Of a stretch of DNA of 50,640 nucleotides, positions 1 to 8,618 are shown piece after piece (position 1 is the first letter of the stretch; each line of letters begins with the position of its first letter). The DNA is from CAYLJJ01 sp964384025 (lineage in GTDB: Bacteria; Myxococcota_A; Bradymonadia; UBA7976; UBA1532). A program made the position numbers and the translations under genes. The stretch is from NCBI GenBank assembly GCA_964384025.1, contig CAYLJJ010000043.1, forward strand, positions 1 through 50,640. Reading direction: 5' to 3'. The notes under the pieces were generated by a model. That model worked only from the letters and a program-made list of their open reading frames with translations, had not been told where the DNA came from and did no database searches.

Positions 1-63
1 GCTTCTGCGTTGACCAATCTAACCTAAAGATATTGGGCTGATAGCTTGAACCCTTGGTAGCTT

Positions 64-255
64 CTCAATAAGTCCGGGCAATCAATAAAAACAGGGACTT
101 ACATGGCATTTTTGGAGCCGATAATCTTGGCTGTTAAGCTGCCTTCTCGCGTAAGTCCTTGATTTTACGTTCGCCTGCTTGCCGTGCGTGAGCAAAGCGA
201 CCGCTTTTTGTGGTCTGTAAGTCATTGAAAATACAGGCTGCCCGGACTTATTGAG
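64..255 (-). mobile_element. Remnant of an insertion sequence with terminal inverted repeats
   Basis: A perfect 17-bp inverted repeat bounds the segment (64-80 against 239-255). Exactly 15 bp inside each arm lies the same octamer GACTTACA in inverted orientation, so the ends match as a pair over about 40 bp. On the minus strand an open frame runs from the right end to a TAA at 134-136. It reads like the C-terminus of a transposase, with the segments FNDLQTTKSGRFAHARQ and AGERKIKDLREKAA. The body of the transposase is missing, so this is an internally deleted, MITE-sized derivative. I could not assign an IS family and saw no clear target-site duplication. Confidence 0.7.
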
Positions 256-322
256 ATGTTACTGGTGTAGGAAGCTAAGTCTTTAATATAGAATGGGAAT
301 ATCGGAAACGGAACGAGTGGGT

Positions 323-684
323 GCTAATCCGTCATGGCGGACGGAGCCCTTGATCGTGGGGGTGGCAAAACCACCAGTCGCCCAGATGGGGAAACCTCGC
401 CAAACACCGCCTCTGAGAGCCCTCAACAGCTTAAGAAGTGCTCCGAACGGCATTTTAAAACTCGAGAGCCTTGGCCAAAGAAATGAGCACCTGTGTGCCG
501 AGGATCTCTGAAAGCGATGTGAAAAATCGACGGGGACCGTCCCCTGAAGTCGTCTCCAGAAAAGCCATCCTGCTGACCGTTTCATCGAGATTGGTTCATT
601 TTTTCAATGGGTTATGGCTTGACAGGCCCCAAGACTGAAGAGGTCGCTAAAGGAGCTAAATCCGCCATGGCGGACGGGCACCCC
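323..684. repeat. Two diverged copies of a short palindrome-centred repeat (323-350, 655-684)
   Basis: Both copies begin GCTAA and share the core TCCGYCATGGCGGACGG. In the second copy the core holds a perfect 14-bp palindrome (661-674); in the first it has one mismatch (328-341). Between the copies, at 532-544, lies another hyphenated palindrome, GGGGAC-C-GTCCCC. The arrangement resembles REP/BIME-like dispersed extragenic repeats, but that is inference; I cannot see other genomic copies. No start codon here has a convincing ribosome site, and the short open frames across the repeats look spurious. The rest of 256-1039 shows no recognisable gene or RNA. Confidence 0.5.
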
Positions 685-1039
685 CTTTAAAGCCTTCCCC
701 AAGCAATGAACGCTGTTTGGCAAAATATTCTGCTCGACGCAGGGAGGTGGGAGTTTTATCTTAGATACGCTGATGATGGGGAGTCGAGAGAGAAGTGTCA
801 TACTTATACATGCTTGGCGCTCGTCAAGAAAATCTCCATTCCTTTAACGGTATGGAACTTGTTTTTAGAAAAATTACGCATCTCAGGATAGATTGTTTTC
901 ATCCAGACGGGAATATTCGCAAAATAGAGGTTTGTCTTCTTATTTCCGCAATAGCGTTGAATTACATAGCTGCGTATCTACGTTGCCTGCTGTCGAATAC
1001 GTGAAAACTTCATTAACATAGAACACCGACAAGTATGTC

Positions 1040-4000
1040 ATGAAGGTTCTAGTGTTTTATCAAATAGCAATCCTGCTGTTCTCTTCATGTATAAGCACAG
1101 TTCATGCATACAGTTGGTTGCCCAAGAAACCGCAGTATGTATTTGAGACGATTGGCGCTGGTACAGCCCTTGAAGTTCAGGCACCGACATCTATTTTGCA
1201 AGACAGCAAAGGTTTTGTGTGGGTTGGTACATCAGATGGACTTTATCGTTGTGACAGTTCAAGTGTAGTCTTCTATGGACCAGAATCAGGAATTCCTCTA
1301 GCGAGAGTAATGCAAATCGTCGAGACACCATCAGGGGAGCTTTTAGTTTCATCAAACAGGAATATTTTTCGCTATAATGGCACCAGTTTTGAACCTCTCC
1401 CGGTTCCTAATACTGTCGATTTAAGCCAAGCAAATGAGGATGTTAGACAGTATTTTGGCGTCACTCGTTCAAATGTACTCTTCATAGGCACTGTTAGTGG
1501 CATATGGGCAATTGATCTTGCTGGAAATAGAGTTCCTAGGAAATGGACCGTGAATGATGAGTTGTGCCAAAACACCAAAATACGTGCAATAAGCATTAAA
1601 TCTGAAAAACTGATACATTTTGTGGCAGGAACTTGCGCAGGTGAACTCATTCCAGAAAAAGGAATCGTTAAAGTTGCCGAAATCGACCATTTGAGCAGAG
1701 GAGAAATTCCTATTGCAATAATCGAGGACAAGTTTGGTACTGTTTGGCTAAGAACAATCAATAGTATTTTACGTCTTGATCCTGGAAGCCAAAAATATGT
1801 AGAAGATGGCAATGGTGTTGCTGAATCTTCTACAGGTGGAATTCCAATTCTAGATCGCAGTGGTCGTTTGCTTGTTCCATCTACAGTTGGACTTTTTTTA
1901 AAAGAAAAATCTGGTGATTGGAGACTAATATCTGCACACAATGGCCTTCGATCCTCGGCAATAACTGCGGTCTATGAAGACAGAGAAAAAGGACTATGGA
2001 TAGGCCTTAGCGGAGTAGGGGTGCAGCGTTGGCGTGGACGTTCTATGTGGTCTGCTTGGGACAAGAGTAATGGGCTTCCAAATAGTGGTATTTGGGGATC
2101 TTTTCGCGATGATCGCGAAAGGCTTTGGGTGGGTGTCAATGATGGAATTGGAATCTGGGATCCCAAAAGTGAAAGATGGACAATTCTTAAGTCTAATAGC
2201 AAGTTTCTGGGTCGTCGTGCTTGGAAATTTGTAAACGGTCCAGATGGAAGAGTTTGGTGCCTCTTCCGGCGCAAAGGAATCAACCGATTTCATCCAGATA
2301 CTTTGGTTCCAGAAGCTCTTTCGATCCCAGAGTATCTATTAGGCGATGATCTACTGGAGATGATCCGCACGCCAAGAGGCTCCGTGCTCGTTGGTCATAG
2401 TAACAAACTGTTGGAGATCAAATATCAAGATGGAAGGCTTGAGTTCAACGCTCTTTCCATGCCCGCAGGATTTGTAGGACGCATCGAGGAAGCCTCGTTT
2501 GCCCCAGATGGCTCCCTATGGACGAGCGGGGTTGAGGGCTTAGCCGTCTATGACGGTGATGACTGGCGGAGGCTTGGAAAACAGGATGGATTGAAAGTTG
2601 ATGGGGTCCGCAATGTGATCGCTTTAAGCGCCCATGAGGCCTGGATTGGATATCGTGAAATCGCAGGAGTTTCTCATATTAAACTGAGCGGCTCGATCAC
2701 AACACTTACCCACATCACCACAGCTGAAGGCCTAGCAGATGACCGGGTCTGGATGATGGGGCGCGGCGTTGATGGACGAATCTGGGTTGGTGGGACCCTC
2801 GGAATTTCAGTTATTGCAGAAGACTTTTCCATTGAAACCTACACCCGCGATGATGGGCTCATCTGGAATGATATCAATCAGGGAAGTTTTTCAATTGATG
2901 AAAGAGGAGGCATCTTTATCGGAACCAGTCAAGGATTGGCACATTATAATACCATGGAGTACGAGAAAATAGCTTCTTTACCAGGTATAACGATTACTTC
3001 GGCTAAGCTTGGCGGAAAGGAATTTGTAAATACAGACAATCCTTCAATACCTCACGACAAAAACAGATTCAGTGCTAAATTTGCTGGTCTCTCATTTAAC
3101 AGCAAACAAAAAATAAGCTATAAACTTCAACTTATAGGGCTAGATACTGATCCTATTGAAACCATATCGCGTCAAGTTCGATACGCAGCGCTTCCCGCCG
3201 GAAAATATACCTTTGAAGTTTGGTGTCGGTCAGCACAGGGCATCTGGAGCGAACATCCTGCTAGGTTCTCTTTCATAGTGCAAACACCATGGTGGCAGCA
3301 GTGGTGGTTTCGAGTAATCATTTTGTTTGCATCTCTCTGCCTTGTGAAAGTTTTCTTTTTTTGGCGCACACGTAGGTTAGAGCGAGCTCGCAAACGGCTC
3401 GAAATTGCAGTCGTAGAAAAGAGCAAAGCACTTGCAAAAGCCAATGAGGAGCTTAAGGAGATGTCATTTACCGATTCTTTGACCAAATTGCGCAATAGAC
3501 GATATTTTAGGAGCGTAATTAATACCGATATCTCTAGGATCATGCGTGATTCGGATCCAAGAACATCTTCGCCTCGAGTCCGAAATAGAGATCTGATTTT
3601 TCTGATTATTGATCTCGATTTTTTCAAAAATATAAACGATACATATGGTCATGCGACCGGTGATATCGTGCTTATTGAAGCATCGAACAGGATTATTGCT
3701 GCTATGCGTGAGTTTGATCTTGTTGTGCGTTGGGGGGGGGAGGAGTTCCTTGCGGTGGCTCGAGATGCGGAAGGTGAAGAAGCTCCCCGTATCGCAGAGC
3801 GAATTCTTGACACAGTGGGAGGGACACCCATCGAAATCGGTGATGATCAAGAAATTATATGCACCTGTTCTGTCGGCTGGTCAACAATTTCAGCACATCA
3901 CATCAGCTCTCAGATACCGTCCTATGAAACAACATTGAATCTGGCTGATAAAGGGCTCTATGAGGCCAAGCAGACAGGGCGTAATCGTGCGGTTGGCCTA

Positions 4001-4111
4001 TCCATTGTCGACGTTAAGGATGATGGAGCTGAAGAGTATTCATCGTCGGATCTATCCATTGAAGGGCTGTCTGATGTTCAACTACAGCTGATCCGTGTTA
4101 GAACGACATGA
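1040..4111 (+). CDS. Membrane diguanylate cyclase with two-component-regulator propeller sensor
   Basis: Predicted 1023-residue sensor that makes cyclic di-GMP. A signal peptide (about 1-24) leads into a periplasmic beta-propeller of ligand-sensor repeats (about 40-690), with repeated phrases such as DSKGFVWVGTSDGLYR and DGRIWVGGTLGISV. A Y_Y_Y domain follows (about 690-755), then one membrane helix (about 760-782), a coiled coil and a C-terminal GGDEF domain (about 830-990). The active site is intact as GGEEF at 899-903, and the inhibitory I-site RxxD lies just before it (REFD), so product inhibition is likely. The two glycine codons sit in a G9 run. No strong ribosome site precedes the ATG. 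The gene and its upstream region are more AT-rich than the rest of the window, which may mean transfer. It ends facing the btuF-like gene. The input signal is unknown. Confidence 0.93.
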   Translation: MKVLVFYQIAILLFSSCISTVHAYSWLPKKPQYVFETIGAGTALEVQAPTSILQDSKGFVWVGTSDGLYRCDSSSVVFYGPESGIPLARVMQIVETPSGELLVSSNRNIFRYNGTSFEPLPVPNTVDLSQANEDVRQYFGVTRSNVLFIGTVSGIWAIDLAGNRVPRKWTVNDELCQNTKIRAISIKSEKLIHFVAGTCAGELIPEKGIVKVAEIDHLSRGEIPIAIIEDKFGTVWLRTINSILRLDPGSQKYVEDGNGVAESSTGGIPILDRSGRLLVPSTVGLFLKEKSGDWRLISAHNGLRSSAITAVYEDREKGLWIGLSGVGVQRWRGRSMWSAWDKSNGLPNSGIWGSFRDDRERLWVGVNDGIGIWDPKSERWTILKSNSKFLGRRAWKFVNGPDGRVWCLFRRKGINRFHPDTLVPEALSIPEYLLGDDLLEMIRTPRGSVLVGHSNKLLEIKYQDGRLEFNALSMPAGFVGRIEEASFAPDGSLWTSGVEGLAVYDGDDWRRLGKQDGLKVDGVRNVIALSAHEAWIGYREIAGVSHIKLSGSITTLTHITTAEGLADDRVWMMGRGVDGRIWVGGTLGISVIAEDFSIETYTRDDGLIWNDINQGSFSIDERGGIFIGTSQGLAHYNTMEYEKIASLPGITITSAKLGGKEFVNTDNPSIPHDKNRFSAKFAGLSFNSKQKISYKLQLIGLDTDPIETISRQVRYAALPAGKYTFEVWCRSAQGIWSEHPARFSFIVQTPWWQQWWFRVIILFASLCLVKVFFFWRTRRLERARKRLEIAVVEKSKALAKANEELKEMSFTDSLTKLRNRRYFRSVINTDISRIMRDSDPRTSSPRVRNRDLIFLIIDLDFFKNINDTYGHATGDIVLIEASNRIIAAMREFDLVVRWGGEEFLAVARDAEGEEAPRIAERILDTVGGTPIEIGDDQEIICTCSVGWSTISAHHISSQIPSYETTLNLADKGLYEAKQTGRNRAVGLSIVDVKDDGAEEYSSSDLSIEGLSDVQLQLIRVRTT

Positions 4112-4172
4112 GTAGGAATGCGCTCTAACCCCCCAGTGACAACCGTTGCATTAAGCAATCAGGCGTCTGTCT

Positions 4173-5006
4173 CTATCGCTCCTGCTGTTTTAAAACTTGA
4201 GACAACCACTTTAGGCCCTTGATCACTCGGGGGCCGGGGCGTGCGAACCAATCGGAGTTGGGCAGCAGATAGACCCGCCCTGCCTTAACTGCTCGCAGCT
4301 CGGACCAGCCCGGACGTTGAGAGATTTGAGAGAAGCTCTCTCTCTTGGGGGTGAGGATCAGATCGGGATCTGCCTTGATCAGAGACTCCAGAGGATAGCG
4401 AGGCCAGCCCGATCGCTTGACGACATTCTCCCCTCCTGCCGCTTCAATCATCGAGTGAAGGAAGGTCTCTGGCCCTACCGATTGAAGAGGCTCGGGCCAG
4501 ACCTCATAGAAGAGACGAGGGCGAGTCTTAAGTTTGGGAAGCGATGTTAGGGCAGCGCCCAGCTCTCCTTCCAAGATCTTCGCCTGAGCCTCTCGCCCCA
4601 GCAGCCTCCCCAGACGGAGTATCTCTCCCCTCAGCTCCTCCAAGCTCTTGGGTTGGATCACTTCGACTTGAAGTCCCAATGCCCTTAACTTACGGCGGAT
4701 CTGCTCTGAGCCCCCCATCATTAGGATCAGATCTGGCCTACGAGCCAATATGCGCTCATAGCTGGGAGGAAAGAGGCTCCCGATCGAGGGGACAGACTCG
4801 ATCTCGGGGGGATGATCACAGCGATCTGTACGCCCCACGAGCCGAGCACCCAAGCCCAGGGCGAAGATCAGCTCGCTGTGAGAAGGAGCCAAGGAGAGGA
4901 TCCTTTGAGGCTCGATAGAGTTATCTTTCACCGGAGCGCTGCTTTGAGGATCACAGGCCAAGAGTAGAAGGGCGGTGATGAGGAGCCTTGGTTTTGCTTG
5001 GATCAT
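4173..5006 (-). CDS. BtuF-like cobalamin/corrinoid substrate-binding lipoprotein
   Basis: Periplasmic binding protein of the helical-backbone class (TroA/BtuF family), usually delivering vitamin B12 or an iron chelate to a BtuCD-type importer. The N-terminus is a lipoprotein signal with lipobox LLAC. The family opening QRILSLAPSHSELIFALGLG follows, then a GRTDRCDHP-type motif, which is the usual cobalamin-family signature, and a helix-linked second lobe. Length (277 residues) fits the family. I chose the ATG at 5006 because it overlaps the stop of the upstream gene as ATGA and leaves a compact signal peptide; a TTG three codons earlier is possible. No permease or ATPase is in the window, so the transporter partners must be elsewhere. 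Substrate is inferred from sequence style only. Confidence 0.82.
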   Translation of the reverse strand: MIQAKPRLLITALLLLACDPQSSAPVKDNSIEPQRILSLAPSHSELIFALGLGARLVGRTDRCDHPPEIESVPSIGSLFPPSYERILARRPDLILMMGGSEQIRRKLRALGLQVEVIQPKSLEELRGEILRLGRLLGREAQAKILEGELGAALTSLPKLKTRPRLFYEVWPEPLQSVGPETFLHSMIEAAGGENVVKRSGWPRYPLESLIKADPDLILTPKRESFSQISQRPGWSELRAVKAGRVYLLPNSDWFARPGPRVIKGLKWLSQVLKQQER

Positions 5007-7225
5007 CGACAACAACGGAAGCCCAGATCATCACCGTGACTGTTGAGCGGAAGATGAGCCTGCGCGGGCTCATCGAAAGAGCAGCTCAAGCTCTCGATGG
5101 AGCTGGCGTAGGAGCCTCCCAGGGCCAATCGGAAGGAGTCTCCTAGAGGCTCGCTGCGATCTGCGCTCCACTCCATCAAGTTTCCACTCATATCCCAAAC
5201 CTCAGCGCTGCTACGGCAATGGGAGAGGCTGCCCGTACGCCGAGCACGACACTCACCGCTCTGGCAACCTGTCTGAGGATGATCCAGGCCGTTGCAGGCG
5301 TTGGGATCATGCTCAGCTCCGTAGGGATACTCTGCCAAACCGGCTCCCATACAAGCCAGCCTCCATTCTGCTGCACTACAGAGCCTCATTCCCGATCCAG
5401 CGCAGGCGATGGTGGCTTCATTCCAACTCGCTCCGCTCCAAGGGGGGAGGTTGGGCAGAGAGCAAGCCATATGCTCCAGCTGTCCTGGATCCAGGGCCTG
5501 AGCATCGGGACGGCTGGCTTCATACTTCATAATCGAGAAGGTTCCAAGGCTGACCATCTCAGGCTCAGGGCAGCGAGCGCTGGGGAAGCCGGTCTCAACA
5601 GCCAGGAGCTGCCGCCCCCGTCCAGCGATATAGAAGAGGCTCAGATCTGCCGAGAGAAGCCCTCCGCTATAGAAGGTGTTGTCTGTCGCTGTGCTCAGGC
5701 TCCAAAGCAGCTCTCCCATGGCAGAGAAGGCGTTGATCTTTCCCCCAGCGTCTCCCACGAAGACACGACCCAGAGCATCTACAGCAGGGACAACATTAAG
5801 GAAGCCCTCGCTCCTTGGAGGGTTGAGCCACTGAGAGCTGCCATCGAGAGGAGAAAGGGCCAGAAGCTCACCCAACTGATTGGCGATGAAAATCTTACCA
5901 TCTGGTCCCTCAGCCGCTCCCCCCAAAATCTCCCCGCCATGCCCATTTTGACTCCAGTTGAGGGCTCCACTCAGAGCATCATAGGCGTAGATATAGCCAT
6001 CTCGCCCAGTGATGATCAGTTGCCCCAAGCTGAGCAGAGGCTCAGCCCAGATCTCTCCCCCAATCTCTTGGCTCCAATTCAAACTGCCATCTGGGTTGAG
6101 CGCATAGAGGCTGCGGTCGTGGCTGCCTACATAGATCAGCCCATCAGGGCCAACTTGAGCTTTAGAGAGCACCGGCCCTCCTGTGGGGAAGCGCCAGAGA
6201 ATCTCTCCCTCTAGATCGAGGGCCAACAGCTCCTCTCCATAAGTGCCCACATAGATGCGATCCCCGTGGAGAGTTGGAGAGGCGTTGGTCGTGCCTCCAA
6301 GATCCCGGCTCCAGAGTCGCTGATTCTCCTTAACAGCGAAGAGTTGAGTCCCCGAACTGACATAGACCGTGCCATCGGGATGCAACGCTGGGCTGCTGAT
6401 GGTCTCCCCGCTCAACTGATGAATCCAGAGCGCCTGCCCCTCTCTGACCGCGTGGAGAAAACCATCGATGCTGTTGAGGTAGAGGGTGCCATCCTCAGCG
6501 AGACTGGGTCGGGCCCAGAAAGCTCCCAAGGCTTCATAGCGCCAGCGAACACGCTTTCGGACAGGGTGTTGGCTCCGTAGAACCCCTCGCAGCATTCGCT
6601 CATCTCGGGCCTCGATAAAGATCGACAGCTCAATGGGCAGATCCTCGGACTGAATACCCAGGGCCTCAAAGCTTAAGCTGCTGCGATACTCAGGACCCTC
6701 ACTCAAGTTGAAAGAGAGCCCATTGACCTCTAGGAAGACGCTGGAGAGAGGAGAGCGATCCTCTACTCGAAAGCTCAACTCAAAGCCTGAGTTTTCATAG
6801 AGAATGGGGCTGTCTTGGCGAGGGTGAATGAGCTGGATCTGAGGGGGGCTGTTGTCTAAGTTGATGTTTAAGCTGTCCTGGACTGACTTCCCTTCAACGC
6901 TGATTGCGATGGCGGTCAGCCTAACCTCACCATCGGGAGCAGCTCTGCTGTCCCAGCGAACACGGTAGGGAGGTTGAAGTGCCATCTCGACTCGCTCCCC
7001 GTTGGCCTTAAACTCCACCCCACGTAGAGAGAGACTGGTGTTAACCACCGCGAGGATCTCCAAGACCCCCCCCAAGATCAAGCCCTGCTCAGGGCGTCGG
7101 ATCTCGATCTGAATCTGAGCAGGCTGCTCCTCTCCGGCATCTCCAGGCTCTAAGTTCAGATCAGCCTGCTCTGAGATGGAGGTTGAGCAGGCCAGGAGGA
7201 GGAGCGATAAGCTGAGACGGAACAT
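5003..7225 (-). CDS. Lipoprotein with Ig-like region, PQQ-type beta-propeller and FGE-sulfatase-like domain
   Basis: A 740-residue predicted lipoprotein (lipobox LLAC-S after MFRLSLSL). Residues about 35-220 are Ig/cadherin-like. Residues about 230-550 form a PQQ-like propeller with repeats such as DGTVYVSSGTQLFAV, DRIYVGTYGEELLALD and DGLIYVGSHDRSLYAL. Residues about 560-740 resemble the formylglycine-generating-enzyme/SUMF1 fold, with AEWRLACMGAG, MSGNLMEWSAD, LGGSY and a GFRCCR ending. Most bacterial members of that fold are binding or scaffold domains rather than oxidases, so catalysis is not claimed. The last codons overlap the btuF-like gene, so the two are co-translated. The start at 7225 is chosen for the lipobox; a GTG ten codons upstream would add a poor leader. 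Possibly a surface quinoprotein-like or assembly protein; function unknown. Confidence 0.85.
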   Translation of the reverse strand: MFRLSLSLLLLACSTSISEQADLNLEPGDAGEEQPAQIQIEIRRPEQGLILGGVLEILAVVNTSLSLRGVEFKANGERVEMALQPPYRVRWDSRAAPDGEVRLTAIAISVEGKSVQDSLNINLDNSPPQIQLIHPRQDSPILYENSGFELSFRVEDRSPLSSVFLEVNGLSFNLSEGPEYRSSLSFEALGIQSEDLPIELSIFIEARDERMLRGVLRSQHPVRKRVRWRYEALGAFWARPSLAEDGTLYLNSIDGFLHAVREGQALWIHQLSGETISSPALHPDGTVYVSSGTQLFAVKENQRLWSRDLGGTTNASPTLHGDRIYVGTYGEELLALDLEGEILWRFPTGGPVLSKAQVGPDGLIYVGSHDRSLYALNPDGSLNWSQEIGGEIWAEPLLSLGQLIITGRDGYIYAYDALSGALNWSQNGHGGEILGGAAEGPDGKIFIANQLGELLALSPLDGSSQWLNPPRSEGFLNVVPAVDALGRVFVGDAGGKINAFSAMGELLWSLSTATDNTFYSGGLLSADLSLFYIAGRGRQLLAVETGFPSARCPEPEMVSLGTFSIMKYEASRPDAQALDPGQLEHMACSLPNLPPWSGASWNEATIACAGSGMRLCSAAEWRLACMGAGLAEYPYGAEHDPNACNGLDHPQTGCQSGECRARRTGSLSHCRSSAEVWDMSGNLMEWSADRSEPLGDSFRLALGGSYASSIESLSCSFDEPAQAHLPLNSHGDDLGFRCCR

Positions 7226-7478
7226 ATCGGGAGGATAGCATCCTCTACCTCTCACCTCAGCCTTTGGATCTTATCTGGGCTTGAGAGCTTCTTCGAGTCT
7301 CCCAAGCTGCTAAGCTCTGATGACATTACCCACCAAGAGCTTGAAATGAGGCTATCTAAACCCCCTACTCCATCTCTCCTCTCCAGCCTCAAGCGTGCGG
7401 CCAAGAGCTGCTTTCATGGGCTTGGCTTCCGCGTGGCTCGTTGAGGCTGGGTTGCCCCATTTCGAAAGAGAGCAAACG
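7226..7478. other. Intergenic region between divergent genes
   Basis: About 250 bp separate the minus-strand propeller lipoprotein from the plus-strand PDZ protein, so promoters for both are expected here. I found no clear -35/-10 pair, operator or RNA. An upstream in-frame ATG at 7395 for the PDZ gene would read through this region, but it gives a leader unlike a signal peptide and was not used. Confidence 0.4.
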
Positions 7479-8402
7479 ATGAAGATTCTATCTTTTCTGT
7501 TTTTTTATCTGCTTCTGGTTCCACCCGCTTGGTCCAGCCCTGATTTTGAAGGTCTGCTTTTAGGCAAGAGCCCCGAAGGAGAGCAGCTCTTGGACGGAGC
7601 GAAGCTCAACAGCCTCCTCAATGATCTTGGCGTTGTGGGTTGGAGCGCCCGCATTGTCCCACACTACAGAGCTGGACAGGTTGAGGGCTTTAAGATCTTT
7701 GGGATTCGCAAAGGCAGCCTCTTTGAGATCCTGGGCCTTAAAAGCGGCGATATCATCAAGAGCCTGAACGGCCAAGCCATCAGCTCCCCGAAACAGGCGA
7801 TACAGGGCTTTGAGTTTCTTAAAAAGGCGCAGCGCTTTGAGTTGGGGATTCTACGCCGCGGTCAAGGGGAGAAGCTTCGCTTTAAGATCAAAGGAGAGGA
7901 TCGCCTTGATCTCCCCTCCTTTAAGTTTAAGAAAGCTCCCAGTCCTATGGAGTTTGAATTGGGTGCCAAAGCGGAGGGCAGCTTGAGCTTTGCTTTTGGG
8001 GGGGGGAAAGAACTCCTCTCACTGCAACTCCAGGAGCTTTGGCTGCGCAAACTAAAGCTCCCCAAGGGAGATGCTATGGAGAGCCTACCCGACCAAAGCT
8101 TTAAAGCTTTGAAGTTGGATTTTAGGATGACTCCAGGGCTCCTCAGAGAGGGCGTGGATCTTCAACTGATCCAGGGCGATCGCTTGAGGTTCAACCTGTA
8201 TGGCCAAGGTCCCAGTCGCTTGGCCTTGAGCGCTCTGCTTCAACTCCGCTCAGGGTTCTTTGATGCTCCTGAGCACAGCGTTCTTAAGGCTGCCCTCAAG
8301 GCACGGCCTCGCTTTGCCCCTTTGCTGAAGGCTCAGATCGTAAAGCTATATTGCCGCGGCTCCAGTAAGAGCCTTCGTTGTCGTCTAAAGCCTGAATTTT
8401 AG
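7479..8402 (+). CDS. Exported GspC-like HR/PDZ domain protein
   Basis: A 307-residue exported protein with a signal peptide (MKILSFLFFYLLLVPPAWSS). Residues about 55-145 match the layout of the type II secretion protein GspC. An HR-like strand (SARIVPHYRAGQVEGFKIFG) leads into a PDZ domain containing RKGSLFEILGLKSGDIIKSL and NGQAISSPKQAI. The rest (about 150-307) is a rigid-looking region of unknown fold, with 'phospholipid-barrel-like' alternating polar and hydrophobic stretches. GspC normally has an N-terminal membrane anchor and sits in a gsp operon; neither is true here, so this is an orphan relative and not the housekeeping GspC. A G9 run occurs at 7998-8006 inside the frame. Start chosen because it alone gives a signal peptide. 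Confidence 0.75.
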   Translation: MKILSFLFFYLLLVPPAWSSPDFEGLLLGKSPEGEQLLDGAKLNSLLNDLGVVGWSARIVPHYRAGQVEGFKIFGIRKGSLFEILGLKSGDIIKSLNGQAISSPKQAIQGFEFLKKAQRFELGILRRGQGEKLRFKIKGEDRLDLPSFKFKKAPSPMEFELGAKAEGSLSFAFGGGKELLSLQLQELWLRKLKLPKGDAMESLPDQSFKALKLDFRMTPGLLREGVDLQLIQGDRLRFNLYGQGPSRLALSALLQLRSGFFDAPEHSVLKAALKARPRFAPLLKAQIVKLYCRGSSKSLRCRLKPEF

Positions 8403-8618
8403 AGGCGCGCGCCCAACAAGAGGAGCCTAGTATTCGCCCATCAGCAGACACTCTCCTCCACTTCACCCCGATCGCGGCGTTGCGGTACAGGTGATGTCAG
8501 CGCTGTAGCTGCTTTGCGTCCCCGTGAAGGCTTCTTCTGAGGTCCAGCCTTAGAAGCATAAGCCCTGCTGCGCTTTCCCCTTGATCTGATCTCCAACAAA
8601 CACAGAGCATTCTCTTCT
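8403..8618. other. Intergenic region before the histidine kinase
   Basis: 216 bp with no gene I can support. It should contain the promoter of the kinase, which has no obvious Shine-Dalgarno before its ATG at 8619. A minus-strand open frame here is Lys/Arg-rich and begins inside the kinase gene; I consider it spurious. Confidence 0.35.

Noticed and set aside
283..585. A 100-residue minus-strand open frame in the repeat region
   Set aside because: It crosses the palindromic repeat, has no ribosome site, and a similar peptide phrase recurs in the frame at 604-801, as expected when a repeat is translated rather than a gene.
604..801. A 65-residue minus-strand open frame
   Set aside because: Same repeat-derived phrases as the frame at 283-585, no Shine-Dalgarno, and no conserved domain.
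5219..6214. Long plus-strand frame opposite the propeller lipoprotein
   Set aside because: Shadow of a GC-biased coding gene; the minus-strand protein shows clear domain motifs, the plus-strand one does not.
7479..8402. Housekeeping GspC of a type II secretion system
   Set aside because: No other gsp genes are near and the N-terminal membrane anchor is replaced by a cleavable-type signal peptide; kept only as GspC-like.
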